The notes beneath the pieces were generated by a model. That model did not search any database, was not told where the DNA came from, and saw only the letters and a program-made list of their open reading frames with translations. The position numbers were made by a program, and so were the translations under genes. Positions 1-12,964 of a stretch of 64,000 nt of DNA are shown here, in pieces; position 1 is the first letter of the stretch; every line of letters begins with the position of its first letter. The stretch comes from Syngnathus acus. Its lineage: Eukaryota; Chordata; Actinopteri; Syngnathiformes; Syngnathidae. The DNA lies in assembly GCF_901709675.1 (NCBI RefSeq), contig NC_051088.1:15304193-15368192 (forward strand), given 5' to 3'.

Positions 1-1712
1 AACAATGCTTATTTAAAAGGATGAAAAGCCTTTAATCCATTCCAAGACTACTAAGAAACACCAATAAGAGTTTGTGTTTTCAATAAGAAAATACCACTTG
101 ACAGAATTGTACCTTTAAGAAAGTACTGCACACAGTAAAATCAACCATCATTAAATAGAATGTATAGAATTAAACAGTTGGTGCACAATTTTATGCTTCA
201 TTGCCCGTTGACATTGTGCTCATCCTGGTGTGCGTGTCACCAGAGAGCAGTATCATAGTCATAAACAAAGAAGAGTTTCACATCTAAGTGCCTCAGTAAG
301 AAGCAGTCATATTTTTTCAGAGGATAAAGTAAATGCCTGGGGGTATTGTAGAACAACCAGGCATCACCAAACATTTAGCAACTGAGAGCTACTTCTAGGG
401 TACTAATTTATGTAAAGAAATGCCACAACTAATTTGTTCAAATTACATTTAATAATGTTATTATCGCGTGCATTGTCAATCTGCCTGTCTCCAGCCTTCC
501 CCTTACCTGACTGTGATGCAACAAGTGTGACTCATCTCAGTCGTATTGTGCCTTTTTTAATGGCAAAAGCTGTGAAATGATGATGGACTGACTGACGGAA
601 GCGCTTTTAAAATAATGAGCATGGACGGACGGACAATTATAAGTGATATACAGACTGACGATGACAGAAGTGTGCTCAGATCTCAGACCAAGGACAAATG
701 ACGAACAAGCAAAATGTAGTTAATTGCTCACATCTTTATGTGGTTTGCTTAAATTCACTTGCACTTGGTTACTTTTTTTTTTTGGAAGTGTTGAACCCTC
801 TTTCCTGCTTGTAAAGTTTGTTGCCACCAATTATAGCTCGTGACCAAAGTTTGTATTCACTAACAGTGTCACTCAAATGTTCGCATGTGTCCAAAAAGCA
901 TAACACTAATTTGACAGGTGTAATTTGGAAGCTTGGTGTGATTTGATGACTCCTTAAGGGGAAAGTAAAAGAAGGCTTTGACTTCGTCTTCTTAGGGACT
1001 TGTGTTTTCTTCAGACGCTATGCTTTTTTGTCCATCCTAGCTCCGCCCCTGGTTGTCATAGTAACAACGCCATACTCTGCAATGACTTCATCGTACACCA
1101 GGCCTTCTCAGCCGTGTTCCTCGAAGGCCTCGAAGCAGCTTTTATACGTTTCCTTGAATGTCAGACACCTTTAATTGACATAATTGTACTAGACTTCGTT
1201 TTTATTTTTATTAAATTGATGTTTTCAGTTAATAATATTGGTCTTTAATCTCAGTCAATTTTTAGTTTGGCCAATTTTTCTAGGTCAATTATTGTAAATC
1301 ATCTTATTGGAGTAAAGAAAATAGGCCTTAAGATCATTTCTAAAAAGTTGCAATAGTCCAGTACTTTGTGGGGTGATTGGAAATGGGAGAACACACTGAA
1401 TTTTGATGTCATATCTTACTTACTTTGTTGTTCGTAGCCTTTTTGGCCCCTCTATCTGGCCTGTGATGTCATCGTTCTTCCTTTTATCTCCCTCCTCTGC
1501 CCCCAGCGGCTCGCCATCCACCCGAGAGTAGCCTGACAAAGTGACTAATCCTCCTCATTTCGCAGCTTCGTCCGACTGCTCCCAGCTCCCTGGCTATGTT
1601 CACATTTGGGAGTGATGGCTGACCATGTGACGTATGTCTAGGTGTTTTGGCTTTCTGTCGGCAGAGGAACAGCTGGAGTGGTCAAGTAATTCCTGTTGGC
1701 AACTTCTCTAAA

Positions 1713-1839
1713 ATGGATGGATGGATGGATGGATGGATGGATGGATGGATGGATGGATGGATGGATGGATGGATGGATGGATGGATGGATGGATGGATGG
1801 ATGGATGGATGGATGGATGGATGGATGGATGGATGGATG
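1713..1839 (+). repeat. (ATGG)n microsatellite, about 32 units
   Basis: An essentially perfect ATGG tandem array of about 127 bp. The flank (aacttctctaaa then atgg units) resembles the 3' tail of a fish interspersed repeat that ends in ATGG units, so the array may have grown from a retroelement tail; that origin is inferred. Confidence 0.95.
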
Positions 1840-2239
1840 ATTAATATTTATATATCTGCAAATATATAGAAGGCCTTGATTTTTGAGATGTTAGTAGTCC
1901 ACAGCCATGAATGCAATTTTGAGATGCCACGTATGAAACAAACTAAAAAGTGTATGATGTGTTGAAACTTGACTATGTATCGTGCATTGAAAACATTGTA
2001 GTTTCTGCAAGTATTTTTCGGTTATACAGTAAAAATGCGGTAAATTATCAACATTTACTGTGGTGTCGTCTTCTAAATTTTAAATTAGGACCTACTCTGC
2101 TCCTAGTAATAATAAATGGTAGTCTGGAGCCCTAGTGGGGGTACAAGTTCCTTCAGTGCAATTCTAACACATTTTGTCAGGATCTTGACCAGGGGCCTCG
2201 CGCATTGAGGAGGGGTTTGGGCCACCATGGATCAAGCAT

Positions 2240-2241
<2 letters not shown>

Positions 2242-2278
<37 letters not shown>
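2242..2278 (+). repeat. (GT)n microsatellite
   Basis: A GT dinucleotide tract followed by imperfect GT/GGGTG sequence to about 2311. About 90 bp further on lies an AC tract (2398-2441), so the pair could fold as a GT/AC inverted repeat. Confidence 0.9.
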
Positions 2279-2279
<1 letters not shown>

Positions 2280-2397
2280 ATGCGTGTGTGTGTGTGGGTG
2301 TGTGTGGGGGTGACATGGACTCTCACAGCAGGGAGTATCGGAGACATGTCAGGACCAGGAGACAGAGGCCTCTTGACAGCTGGAGCCCATGGACACA

Positions 2398-2441
2398 TAT
2401 ACACACACACTCACGCACACACACACACATTTACACACTCT
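2398..2441 (+). repeat. (AC)n microsatellite
   Basis: Imperfect AC/CA tract facing the GT tract upstream. It produces the histidine/threonine-rich open frames seen on both strands, which are not genes. Confidence 0.85.
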
Positions 2442-3989
2442 GAGAGCCGAGGGCAACCTGTCCGTCATCTCTAACACAGTCAATTCTCTCTCATGCATGT
2501 TAGATTTGCGCAGATTTTGTCCTTCTGGCACTGCATGCAGTGTGACTTTTGTGTCCATCACAGTGAGGGTGTGCACGGTGGCTGCAGGCCACGACCAGTC
2601 ATTGAGCCTGCTCTTATAATTGTAATCACCACTTTAGGCACAGCAATAGTCTGCACACATACTGGCATGCAGCATCTTCTCCGCTTGGCTTGACAGGAAG
2701 AGCAATAGATGGCAGGTGTGGTGGTCAGCAGGACTAATAGGGCGACTGAGATCTCACAAATGAGCAATATGTGGGAGTTTGTATCGGCAATAAAGTCAAG
2801 TCTATTTTTCTTCTCTTTTTTTGGGGCCAAATACAGTGGTGCCAAGGAACGAGCGTGACCGGACATTTTGCTTTGACTTGAGCTACATAGCACTCTCATG
2901 ACTCAACTCAATTCCCAACAAGCAACAGTTTGACAGAGAGGGAAATTATTGGAAAAAAGCTTCAAGTTGTCTTTTGCCACTGTCAGCTGAAGTTTCCAGT
3001 CAAACTTAACTTAAATCAACAAGAAGGGCATGTTGTGTGTTTATACCACAAAACGTTGCCTCAAAGGCTAGATTAATGTTAACACATCGTGGGAAATGCC
3101 ATAGGCACAGGATAATTAACAGCATCTATGTTGCAGTGTTATAATATCTCTAGGCAGCGGATATTTGAACTCAAATGCTGTAGAAACACATGCAGAGATA
3201 CGTATATAGAGATTGCTCACACTTTACTAAACTTCATCCTCTGAGAAGAGTGACAAATATTACAGTTATATTGAAAAGCTGAGACTGACTGTCATATTAG
3301 TGGGGCATCCTTATAATTGGCATGATTTATTTTCTTTTTTAGTGCAACTCAGATGGGATCAGGCCAGAAAATTGCAAACAAGCATTTCTTTGAGCAAAAA
3401 AATAAATAAAATAAATAAATATATTTCCAATCATCATAAATACATTTTAATGTGGTCACAGAACAAATTCAATTTATATTTCAAGGCAAAGGCATTATGT
3501 AGCTACTTCTTAACAACTGTTTTTCATGCCAATGCCTCAAAGAAAAGGTCGGGGAAAGCAAAGAGAAATAAATGTATTCCTCGTTTATATTCAAGCAAAA
3601 AAAATCATTTGTTTCCTTTTGTTGCCTTGGAGCCAGATGAAACTTAATATTTCTAATTTACAAAAAGAATCCCAATCCATCATCCCAAAAACCCACCCAA
3701 ATATTAAACATTGTACACTTGCGCATAAATAAATAAGTAAATAAATAAATAAATAAATAAGCAGACCCCTGTAATAGGAACAATACATTCGAATAAATTA
3801 AGAGCATCCATCATGACTTTATTGTATTACTTGTCATCTCATTCACAAAAAAAGCAAATGTGCACCAACATGTCATGTTTTCCCCTTTTTTTTTTTTTTT
3901 TTTATCAAACACACGCATCTTTACCTCCCCAAGACCCAGGGGATGCTGGGAGCGCCTGGGGGGGGCACAACAGCATGCGCGTGCACGAG

Positions 3990-4146
<157 letters not shown>

Positions 4147-4199
4147 GTTAGACAAGACCTCTCCTCCAATATATTCCAGCCCCTCCGTTGGTGAAGTGC

Positions 4200-4618
4200 G
4201 CCTTTATTAGACGGGGGTCGCTTGGATCTTATCTCATACCGGGAGAGCGATAGGAAGTGTTAATATGCACATCAAGTGACTTCCCATCCCGAAGGCTCTT
4301 TATCTCAATCATCATCATCACCTTCCTGCACGGCGATGGAGAAGTAGCCCGCGATCCGCTTCTTTTGTCTCTTCGTCATCACATGTGGAGGAGCGAACAT
4401 TCTGACGAACCCAAAAAGGTGGCGGGCACTATTACTTGTATAGCTAGAATTCTTCTCCAAACATTTCACCAGCGCGCGTTCCCAAGCGTGCAAGTTGGAA
4501 AAGAAAAAGTTGGCATTGAAGTTGCATGTGCAACACCGAGCTGGAATATGACTTCAAGTTGAGCATCCTTTGAGGATATTTGCGAGAGAGGGAAAACAAA
4601 TCTGACAACTGTATCAAG
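4200..4618 (+). other. nhlh2: Probable nhlh2 5' untranslated exon
   Basis: The stretch ends in a good donor (AAG then gtgagg at 4619). A matching acceptor (ccattttag, AG at 5259-5260) lies 32 bp before the nhlh2 start codon. I infer an untranslated leader exon followed by a roughly 640 bp intron. The 5' limit is a guess: no clear TATA box is seen and the GA tract ends at 4145. Confidence 0.4.
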
Positions 4619-5292
4619 GTGAGGCTCGAATTTTGGTACAGCATAAATATGAATCATGTGCTTTAAATATTTCCATCAGGATAATCAGTTATAGTTAATA
4701 TTTCAATATGCTTAATTTCTGAATGATTTCTTTTTGCATTAATTATCTCTAAAAATATATATTTTGGCAAGATTCAGCCAAACAGTTGCGTCATCACTCT
4801 GACAGATGGCCGAGTCTTATTATGTTAATTCGCCAATAAACAGACATGCATAATGGAGTTTAGAATTTCAAAAATAATAGCTTTTCTATTTTTCATTTTT
4901 CCAAAACAAACCAAAATAAACATCTGAACAGTGGGGGACACAGTTCGAGACTCCCTTGCTAGAGGACATTCACTATTTATAATTTAAATGTCATCATGCG
5001 TTAAAAAATAGACTGCTTTTTGTTTGATTTCAAATAGATAAATGTCACTTTTAAAAAATAGTTGACCAAGTTTGAACATATTTGTTGCACTTGATTAAAA
5101 TGTGATTAAAATTTCCACCGTTCTCGAAATGTACTTATGTGCAACCGATTTAATTTAAGTCAATTCATATTTTTTCACTGCATGGTTACATATGAAAAAA
5201 GAAATAGAAGAAAATAAGTGCTAAATATTTCTACACCCCCCACCCCTCACCCCATTTTAGTGTAGGAACTTCCGTTCAAAAGGATATTAAAG

Positions 5293-5667
5293 ATGATGCT
5301 CAGTCCGGACCAAACCGAGGCGGATCTGTCGTGGACTCAATCTGACCCGGAGACACTGCTGAGCGGCCTCAAGTCGGCTGGATGCTCGTCCGAGGAGCTC
5401 GCGGAGGGCGACGAACGGGCCAACAAGTGTCGGGCGGATCAGCCTCTAAGCCGCGAGGAGAAGCGGCGACGGCGGCGGGCCACCGCCAAGTACCGCTCGG
5501 CCCACGCCACCAGGGAGAGGATCCGGGTGGAGGCGTTCAACGTGGCCTTCGCCGAGCTCCGCAAACTGCTGCCTACGTTGCCACCGGACAAGAAACTGTC
5601 CAAAATTGAGATCCTCAGACTTGCTATCTGCTACATCTCCTATCTCAACCACGTCCTGGACGTTTAA
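5293..5667 (+). CDS. nhlh2: NHLH2 (HEN2/NSCL2) bHLH transcription factor
   Basis: A 124-residue neuronal class II basic helix-loop-helix factor; the family binds E-boxes as a dimer with E-proteins and acts in the nucleus of developing neurons, including GnRH and hypothalamic lineages. Residues 1-7 read MMLSPDQ, which fits NHLH2 rather than NHLH1 (MMLNSD). Residues about 52-78 form the [20 protein letters not shown] basic block, followed by helix 1 ([14 protein letters not shown]), a PPDKKLSK loop and helix 2 to the family's invariant end at LDV. The N-terminal region (8-50) is acidic and shorter than in mammals (about 135 residues in total). The coding region is one exon, as in other vertebrates. 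Two ATGs stand in tandem at 5293 and 5296; the first is chosen because MM is conserved. A run of about 20 A follows the TAA stop directly. Confidence 0.96.
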   Translation: MMLSPDQTEADLSWTQSDPETLLSGLKSAGCSSEELAEGDERANKCRADQPLSREEKRRRRRATAKYRSAHATRERIRVEAFNVAFAELRKLLPTLPPDKKLSKIEILRLAICYISYLNHVLDV

Positions 5668-6749
5668 AAAAAAAAAAAAAAAAAACATGACACGTTTGGC
5701 CTTTGAGATTTTATTGAACAGTGTTTTCTTTTTTTTTTTTCTCCCTTCAATTTTCAAATGTTCCCCTTTGCTCCTCGTAGTGTTAAGCGAGTCAACAATG
5801 ATTTGCAAACATCTGCATGAATAGGACACTCTGTGACGTCATGGAGCGAGGATCCTGAAGCGTATGCATAGAAGTCCCATTTTAATTGAATTGTTCTGTC
5901 CACAATAACAGTCTCAAATGCATAATGTGGGTAAATCGGAAACTAGAAAGATGTCTTATGAATTCTAGGTTTCCACGGGGGAAGAAGGAGAAAATGCGTA
6001 AGTGCCACTTAAGACGTATAAAACGGTGACCTTAAATTGTTATTTTATGAAGTGTACGGAATTATTTGTTTGATTGTGTTGCTATTTAAGACTACACTTA
6101 TTTATGTTTACCTCGGGCGTGTGTGTATATTGATTTTGCTTCGATATCTTAGATTGTGGAGTTCAACTTGGAAAGTGGTGGTCCTCTTTAAAATTGCACT
6201 TTCTGTTTATTTATTTAATGTGAGTCTGATGTTTTTATTATTATTATTATGGTCATCATTTGATGTCTATTGTCTATCAATAGCAACGATAAGCACTTCA
6301 AGATGGAGCACCTTGGCTCTATAAATTATTTATTTCCTTATAGTTAAGAAGGTTAGAAATGGACCGCTCATAACTTTCATTTTAAAAACAATTATGGCAA
6401 ACGGCTTCCATCACCGAGGGATTGATATAATTCAACCTCTTTTTTTTGCTGTGACCAAAAAAAAAACCAACGACAAATAATTTACACTGAATTTATTATG
6501 TTCAATACTTTGATGTTATTGGGGTTTGCGGGGTATTTGTTTTATTGTCTCTGCTTTGTATTTGTAAATTAATGATGTGGTTTTTCTAGTGAAGAGAAAA
6601 AAAACATATCCTCTATCCAAAGATTTTTTTGTCTCTTCAGGGTTGTGTAGACTACTTGTTGCTTATATGCACATCTTTTGTAGTAGAGCTATTGTGTGAC
6701 TGCTGGTTTCTAAAAGACAAACTTTTCATATTTTCCGGTGTTATTTTCA

Positions 6750-6755
6750 ATTAAA
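6750..6755 (+). promoter_or_regulatory. nhlh2: Possible nhlh2 poly(A) signal (ATTAAA)
   Basis: ATTAAA about 1.1 kb after the nhlh2 stop, followed by GT-rich sequence (tgttgtttgt) near 6779. This suggests a long AT-rich 3' UTR from 5668. It is weak evidence because AT-rich DNA yields such hexamers by chance. Confidence 0.3.
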
Positions 6756-7902
6756 AACGGAGATATTTGAAAGCATATGTTGTTTGTATTTTTATCTTCC
6801 TCTGATTGTAATACATTTCAAAATGGGGGCTTAAGAATGACTGAGTATATCGTCATAAAAAGTATATTTATTACGAATTATGGTAAGCAACTGTAACATT
6901 ATACTTAGTTTGAACACCAACACTGACTGCACTTTAAAGTTGGATTTTTTTCTTTCATATGATTAAAGATTCAATTATAATGTAGTCTGCAGAACACAAA
7001 AAATGCACTTAAATGTTTGATAACAAACATTTCTAAAGTATTTGCCAATATGCAGCACTTAAAATTTCAATACCACTAAATTCTACTCAAGTGTTCTGTT
7101 CAAAAAATGTTTAGGCTACCGTAACATTCTGCAGAGTTTAAACATTCAATTGAGTGATTCTTTCATGAACCACTAGAGGGAGTCCACATACAACTCATTG
7201 TACTCGTACCACATTGTGAGAAGCATTGGATGACTTCACGTTTCTGCATGTGGACGCGTGGAAAGCGTCAAACGTGCACGTGGCAAGCGCGCTGCACGCT
7301 CGCACGCACGCACACATGCACACACACGCACAGTGTCAGTGGTCAGCAGCTAAGACAGTAGTAGTAGGCTCCTTCGTGTGTGCTCCTGGCTGAAAGGCTC
7401 GCTCCCTCCCCAGAGAGGGGGCAGGTGTTACTCCAGACGAGCCAAGACAACCAAATTACTGGCCGTCTGGCACCTCCCGTGGGAAAGCCGGGAGGGCGGG
7501 ATGCGATGGGAGACATGGAAATTTATGAGCCAGCTCACCACAGAGATGTACAATGTGACCAAATGGTTTGAGCAAAAATACAAAAATATTTATATTCATT
7601 TGTGATAGACGTCTGTCTGTCTGTCCGTCCGTCCGTCTGCCTGTTCGCCCGTATGTACGTCCCCGTTCCAATCTTAAAATGTTTGCTGTTCGGTTCATGG
7701 AGCCTTGACTTACGTATTGAGTTGGCTTTGTGACCATGCTCATAAATCAAAGCACTCACATCTTAAATCGACTTTCCCCAGCAAAATGAATAGAAAAGAC
7801 ATTAATCTGTTCCGATACCATTTTCTTATGTACGCAATTGTTCATCAGTGCCAAGGGAGCGCCATATGAAACCATGCCCTTCCCATTTTTTTATTTTTTT
7901 AT

Positions 7903-8062
7903 CAGAGGTGGGAAATCCAAGTCCAGAAAGTAAAATCCCAGCCACAGTTTGGCTTTAGCCACAGGTGCCTCTTCTCAACCGGCAAGTAAATGAGCATTTT
8001 CCTGCCCGCTGAGCATCTGTGGTGAAAGCCAAATTGTAGCACTTCTGCCAGTCATATATGGA
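7903..8062. repeat. Dispersed teleost repeat fragment
   Basis: The sequence starting cagaggtggg and containing 'ccacagtttggctttagcc' resembles a common interspersed repeat in fish genomes as I remember it. Its class is not certain; no coding content and no clear terminal repeats are visible. Confidence 0.4.
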
Positions 8063-8140
8063 CAAAATATGTGCATATGTGCAAAATACTCGAGATACTC
8101 AGGGGAGTGCAAAAGTAGGTGCAGTCATAAAAACACTCGT

Positions 8141-8290
8141 TAAACATAAAATAAAATAGATAATATGCATAAAAAGTAATAAAATACATGTATGTATATG
8201 ATGAAGGGTAAAATTAGCTATACAGTCATTAAAAAGAGAAAATGTGCAATACTTATTAAACATAAAATAAAATAGATAATTCATAAAAAG
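8141..8290. repeat. AT-rich direct repeat, period about 116 bp
   Basis: The string taaacataaaataaaataga occurs at 8141 and again at 8257, each followed by a similar 'taat..cataaaaag' segment. The preceding cagtcat(a/t)aaaa segments also match, so this is a diverged tandem duplication. Confidence 0.8.
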
Positions 8291-11200
8291 ATTATATATA
8301 CAATTGTCATATTGCTTACCTGCATATGTTGTCGCACTATTTTTGGTCAGAATTCATTGCTTATGCAGTTACAAGATGCTTTTTGGCATCTATGGCATTT
8401 TGTATTGTATGCCAGGTTAGACAATGTGTTATTCTCTTTTTTAATGTTTAGTTTGACAGTAAAGATTTTTCAAGAAGTATGTGCTACCTGCCAACCTGCG
8501 GCATCAGAGGTAGGCCAGTGTTGTGGAATGAATTAAGTTCCACCACTAAAGTTACACTGTAACATAATTCAAACTTTACTCATTGAAATAACTTAAGCGA
8601 AATAAAAAACAAATGAAATAAAACATTGACAGATTGTGGTTTTCTATACAGAACTAAAACAAGCTGCGAACTTGTGGCATTGCTTGGACTTGTGCTTGAT
8701 TCCACTGAAAGGCTGTGTCCATCTGTACACTTCCATTAAGGCACTGCAAGGCCATTTGTCCCCCGCCCCCTCATCTCAAAAGCTGTGCTAGCATCAGCTT
8801 CCTTCAATTTATTCCTTACCCCATAACCCCCTCCACTCACGCCCCATGCCCCACCCCTCCTTTCCTTCTCTCCATCCCCCAAACTGCTGAGGGCGCTGAA
8901 CAGCCTGGCTGGCAGTGTGGCTGCTGTTGCTGTCTCTCTCTATGTGTGTGTGTGTGTGTGTGTATGTGTGTGTGTGAGTCAAGAGAGAGACAAGAGAAAA
9001 CGCGAGAGTCACATTTCACACACACTCACACACAGCACAGTGGGCTTATGTAATGGTTGAGGATGAGGAGCGACCATATGTCAGGAAGTGTGCAGTCCGC
9101 AATGCTGCATCTTCTTCATCACTTGGGCGTGCTCAAGGTTCGCTCCATGCCAGCATGCACGTGGCGTTCCACTCACACCCGTTTAATTCAGAGAAGTGGC
9201 ACGCTTTGTGCAAATTGGGCAGGGACAGTGTGACAACAAACAGCCATATGTTCACAACATTGGAGAGCTGTCATTTTTCCTCGCTGGCTTTTATACTCCG
9301 CTCCGCATGGATGTGTATTCATGTTCAAAGTGCACACGCAAACACCTGATGGAGGTGTGTGTTCAGTAGGACCCCCCTTGCCCCCCTGTATAAAGAGGGC
9401 TTGAGCAGCATAGGTACAGAAAGTACAAAGCCTTGTCCATGTGTTGAAATGCAGCCCCCGGGATGGGCCGTATTATCCGGGCCTACTTCACCAGCCGGGT
9501 CCCGAGGCCCGAGCTGGCTCGTGGCCCTTTGTCTCCAAACAGATGGGAATGGGCGAAGAGAAGAAATGGAAAATCAGACAGCGAGAGTGTGTGTGTTGGG
9601 TGGGGGGGGGGGTTGTCGGGGCGAGGGACGAGAAGGGGGTTGAGAAAGGGCCAGTCTGTTCTCATTAAGTGCTGTATTGAAGACCCCTCCCAACACATAC
9701 ACACACACAATGCGTCAGCAGCCGCGGATGGTTCCCTTCTCATTCAAACTCACGCTCGGACCATCTGTACTGAGGCTTGTCATAAGGTGTGCGTGCATAC
9801 ATTAGGGGCCTCGGAACCGCATAGCCCAATCTGGACACTTACAATCATGACATTTCCATTTGCGTAAGATCTTTCAAATCCAATTGTTGTCATTGCTTGG
9901 AACAAGGTGATGTCTTTCAGCATCCGTTTTAGACCGTCAAAGTCCAAAAATAATCAATAAATTATGATGTCACTTACCTACATATGGGGACCAGCGCACC
10001 AAGAAAACAAAGATATTAAATCAATTACTCCTCCCAACCATAGCCAATTGAAAGCTCTGATATGATTTGACACATCATCATGTAAATCTGACAACACTGC
10101 ATGTGCGCGTTATTTTTAGCTCTTTTAAAAAGTTGTGCAGGTAAGCCAAAACAACCTCAGCTAAATATTTGTGATGTCTCAAATCAACTTTACACATTGA
10201 CATGAATGGAAATGCCATTAATGCGTTCCCACCCGTCCCCTTAAAAATAATGTTAGGAAAAATAGCACTATAATGTTGTATTGTACTAAAACATAAATAA
10301 AGTTCATGCATCATGATTTACAGGTTTTTTTCAGTGGCTTTGGAATATTTCTCGAATCATCCGTGAAATTTGCAAAACAGTACAAATGGCAAAATATCAC
10401 GGTTTGCCTGTGTCACTGAACATGGCAATGCCTTAAGAATGACAAATTATTATTATTATTATATTGTTCAATCTAATGCAAAAAAAACTGTACATGAAGT
10501 GATGTAGCAACTACAGCAGCGCTCACTCCAATACCACATAAATTCTCAAACATGTTACAAAAAACATCTTTTGATGAGCTATGTCAGAAAAATGGTTAAT
10601 TGGTTGATCACACGTTTGCCGTTTGTTATAAAAATAAAGGAGAATCTTGAATAAAAATATAGAAAAATGTGCTTGATATATGACAACATGTTCATCCATG
10701 TTTTGCATCATTATAAATAGTAACGATATGAATGTTTGTTGTGTTTTGTTGACAAAGGGTGCTGCTTATTTATTCTCAGGAGCATCCCAAACATATGTAC
10801 TGTCATTCATCAATGCAAAATTTATAATAAATATCTATTGCAACTTTTGGCAATGTACAAGCACCTTCTATACATGGTGTTATAAAGCCATCTCTTCCCA
10901 CTTTATCTTCATTTTTACACACTTTCATTTTCTCTTCCTATTTACCAAAAAGCCCAAACTCATAAACTGTGTGTCTTTGGGGAGGGATCCATCCATCTTC
11001 CGGACACCAAATTCAATTCATCGGGGAGTGTGGCGGGGGTTGAGGGGCACGGTACCTCGCCTCCTCAATCGGGGCCATCTGCACGCGTTTCCCACTTTGA
11101 ATAAACATAAGAAGTGGCAGCACGCGCGCACACGCAAACACACATCGGAATTAACGCATATATTTAGAAAAGGTTCCGTTTTTTTACACTTATTCAATGA

Positions 11201-11463
11201 GCTCTTATAGGCAAAGAAGTGTCGCAAATATTGAAACACTAATTGCAAATATTTTAATGAAGAAAAAACAAAACGGATTCTAAAGCAGTGGCTTTCGGAC
11301 AGGTACCGAACCAAGAAAGGCAGAAATGTAGTTTTAAGCCTCAAAAAAACTGGAATGATACAAAATGTGTAGGACACAAGGATGAAATATTATTTCTGAG
11401 GAATTAAGGAGATAAGGAAGAAAAGATTTTAGTGACAAAAGGGAGGAGGTGAGAATGCATGAA

Positions 11464-11570
11464 AGGAAGGAAGGAAGGAAGGAAGGAAGGAAGGAAGGAA
11501 GGAAGGAAGGAAGGAAGGAAGGAAGGAAGGAAGGAAGGAAGGAAGGAAGGAAGGAAGGAAGGAAGGAAGG
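11464..11570 (+). repeat. (GGAA)n microsatellite
   Basis: About 107 bp of GGAA tetranucleotide units with almost no interruption. Tandem GGAA is the core recognised by ETS-family factors, but nothing here shows that it is used. Confidence 0.95.
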
Positions 11571-12739
11571 AGACACTGGCGAAGGAAAAGATGTAAGTAA
11601 GGGTGCAAAAAGAAAACCCACCAGTGAACAAAGTAAGGAAAGAGGTCAGTAAGGTTGTGGATGATACCAGGAGGAGGGGAAAATGTGATTGTAATATAAA
11701 GTTTTAATCATATATCGGAATAAATTTTCTGTCAAAAGGGAAGGTCACTTTGAAAACGTCATACACGTCAGAACTACAGAACTGATTTGCAAGAAGTAAA
11801 ATTATTACCGTTGTAACAGCCAATGTATACCACATGGTGGCGCCCTAATCTTACACAAAAAAGACACCATCGTTGTGTCGTTCTTGCCAAGCCAAGTACG
11901 TATCCCAGATGTTTCTAATCCAATCCACACACTCAGTAGGGAATGATTTGAATGTGGCCTATGTATCAATGTGAGTACAAAACCACATTTGTAATCTTGT
12001 AAAAGTGAATGTAAAATGAGCAATAGAAGTTGTTACAATTATAGTTACATCACCCCCACCCCTGTCAGAGTATTGGCTTTATTTGGATCTTCGGGTGCAT
12101 GGAGAGGGGTCATACTAAAGTCGTGACCTTTATTGTGTTCTGGGGGGCATCGGTTCTAAGGCTGTGTGCGGGGGGGTGAAAGGAGGCCAAAATATTGATT
12201 TATTCGCAGCCACCTCGTTGCTGGGGGCATTTGTTGATTCGCGCGCGTGCGTTTGAGCGTGCGTGTCTCGGAATTTATTTTTCTTTTTTTTAAATAAATG
12301 ATTGGGATTCGTCACTGATAGTGTAGGCCCTACACTAAGTTCATAGGATTGCCTGAATTCCAGTCACTATCATGTTGTTGGATGTTTTTGGTCCGAATCT
12401 CTGAAGCCATAATGCCACTGTGTTAGTTCCTGTTGGCCCTTACAGAGGACATCCTAGGCTTTTCACATTCGCCATAACCGAGTTCTGATGTCCTCTCAAA
12501 AGAATATATATATTATATAAATATTAAATATACATTTTATATTTGAGGGTGCAAGCAAGATGTTAAGACATTAAAAAGTAGAGCGGAGGAGAGAGGCATG
12601 AGATAACAAAAATATATTTGGGGGGATTTAGTTTGAGGGGGCACAACATTTATGCATTATTATTTTTTCTGTATGCAGACCATTGAAGGAAAAAGTTTGG
12701 ACAACCCAAGGGGGAAAAAAGAGAATCCCACCTCTCCGA

Positions 12740-12964
12740 TCCATCTGAGCTAGCGACCCCCTCCTAGCGGCCGGTCGCCGCACTACACCCCGGTGCTGCA
12801 AGCAAGTCACTGGCGCTGAACATTCCAAACTGGCAGTGTGACACCCACCCGCCCCCCCACTCTACCACCACTGTTAGCAAGGGCTGCTTCCCTCCTGTAG
12901 CCCAAGTGTTTTGCAGCCTCTGGATGTCAAGCCAACCACAGGAATGAGATTGTTCCCCACAACA
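12740..12964 (+). other. vangl1: Candidate vangl1 untranslated first exon
   Basis: A locally GC- and CpG-richer segment (around 12750-12800) in otherwise AT-rich DNA ends in a strong donor (caacag then gtgagcc at 12965). It would splice over about 4.2 kb to the exon that carries the vangl1 start codon. This is inferred from composition and one splice motif only; transcript evidence is absent. Confidence 0.3.

Larger units (their letters stand above)
6790..12739. other. Intergenic region nhlh2 to vangl1
   Basis: No conserved coding exon recognised. It holds GTCC/GTCT and GT microsatellites (7612-7638, 8943-8976), a fish-type dispersed repeat near 7903-8062, a 116-bp-period AT-rich duplication near 8141-8290, and a long GGAA array. 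Open frames up to 176 codons (10680-11210) lack any family signature and look like chance. Confidence 0.55.

Noticed and set aside
1713-1839. Regular array considered as CRISPR-like
   Set aside because: The unit is 4 bp with no spacers; the window is eukaryotic.
1647-1844. 65-codon frame with repeated MDGW units
   Set aside because: It is a translation of the ATGG microsatellite; no start context or homologous protein.
10680-11210. 176-codon open frame
   Set aside because: Longest frame in the nhlh2-vangl1 gap, but AT-rich, no domain, no splice-related context; consistent with chance.
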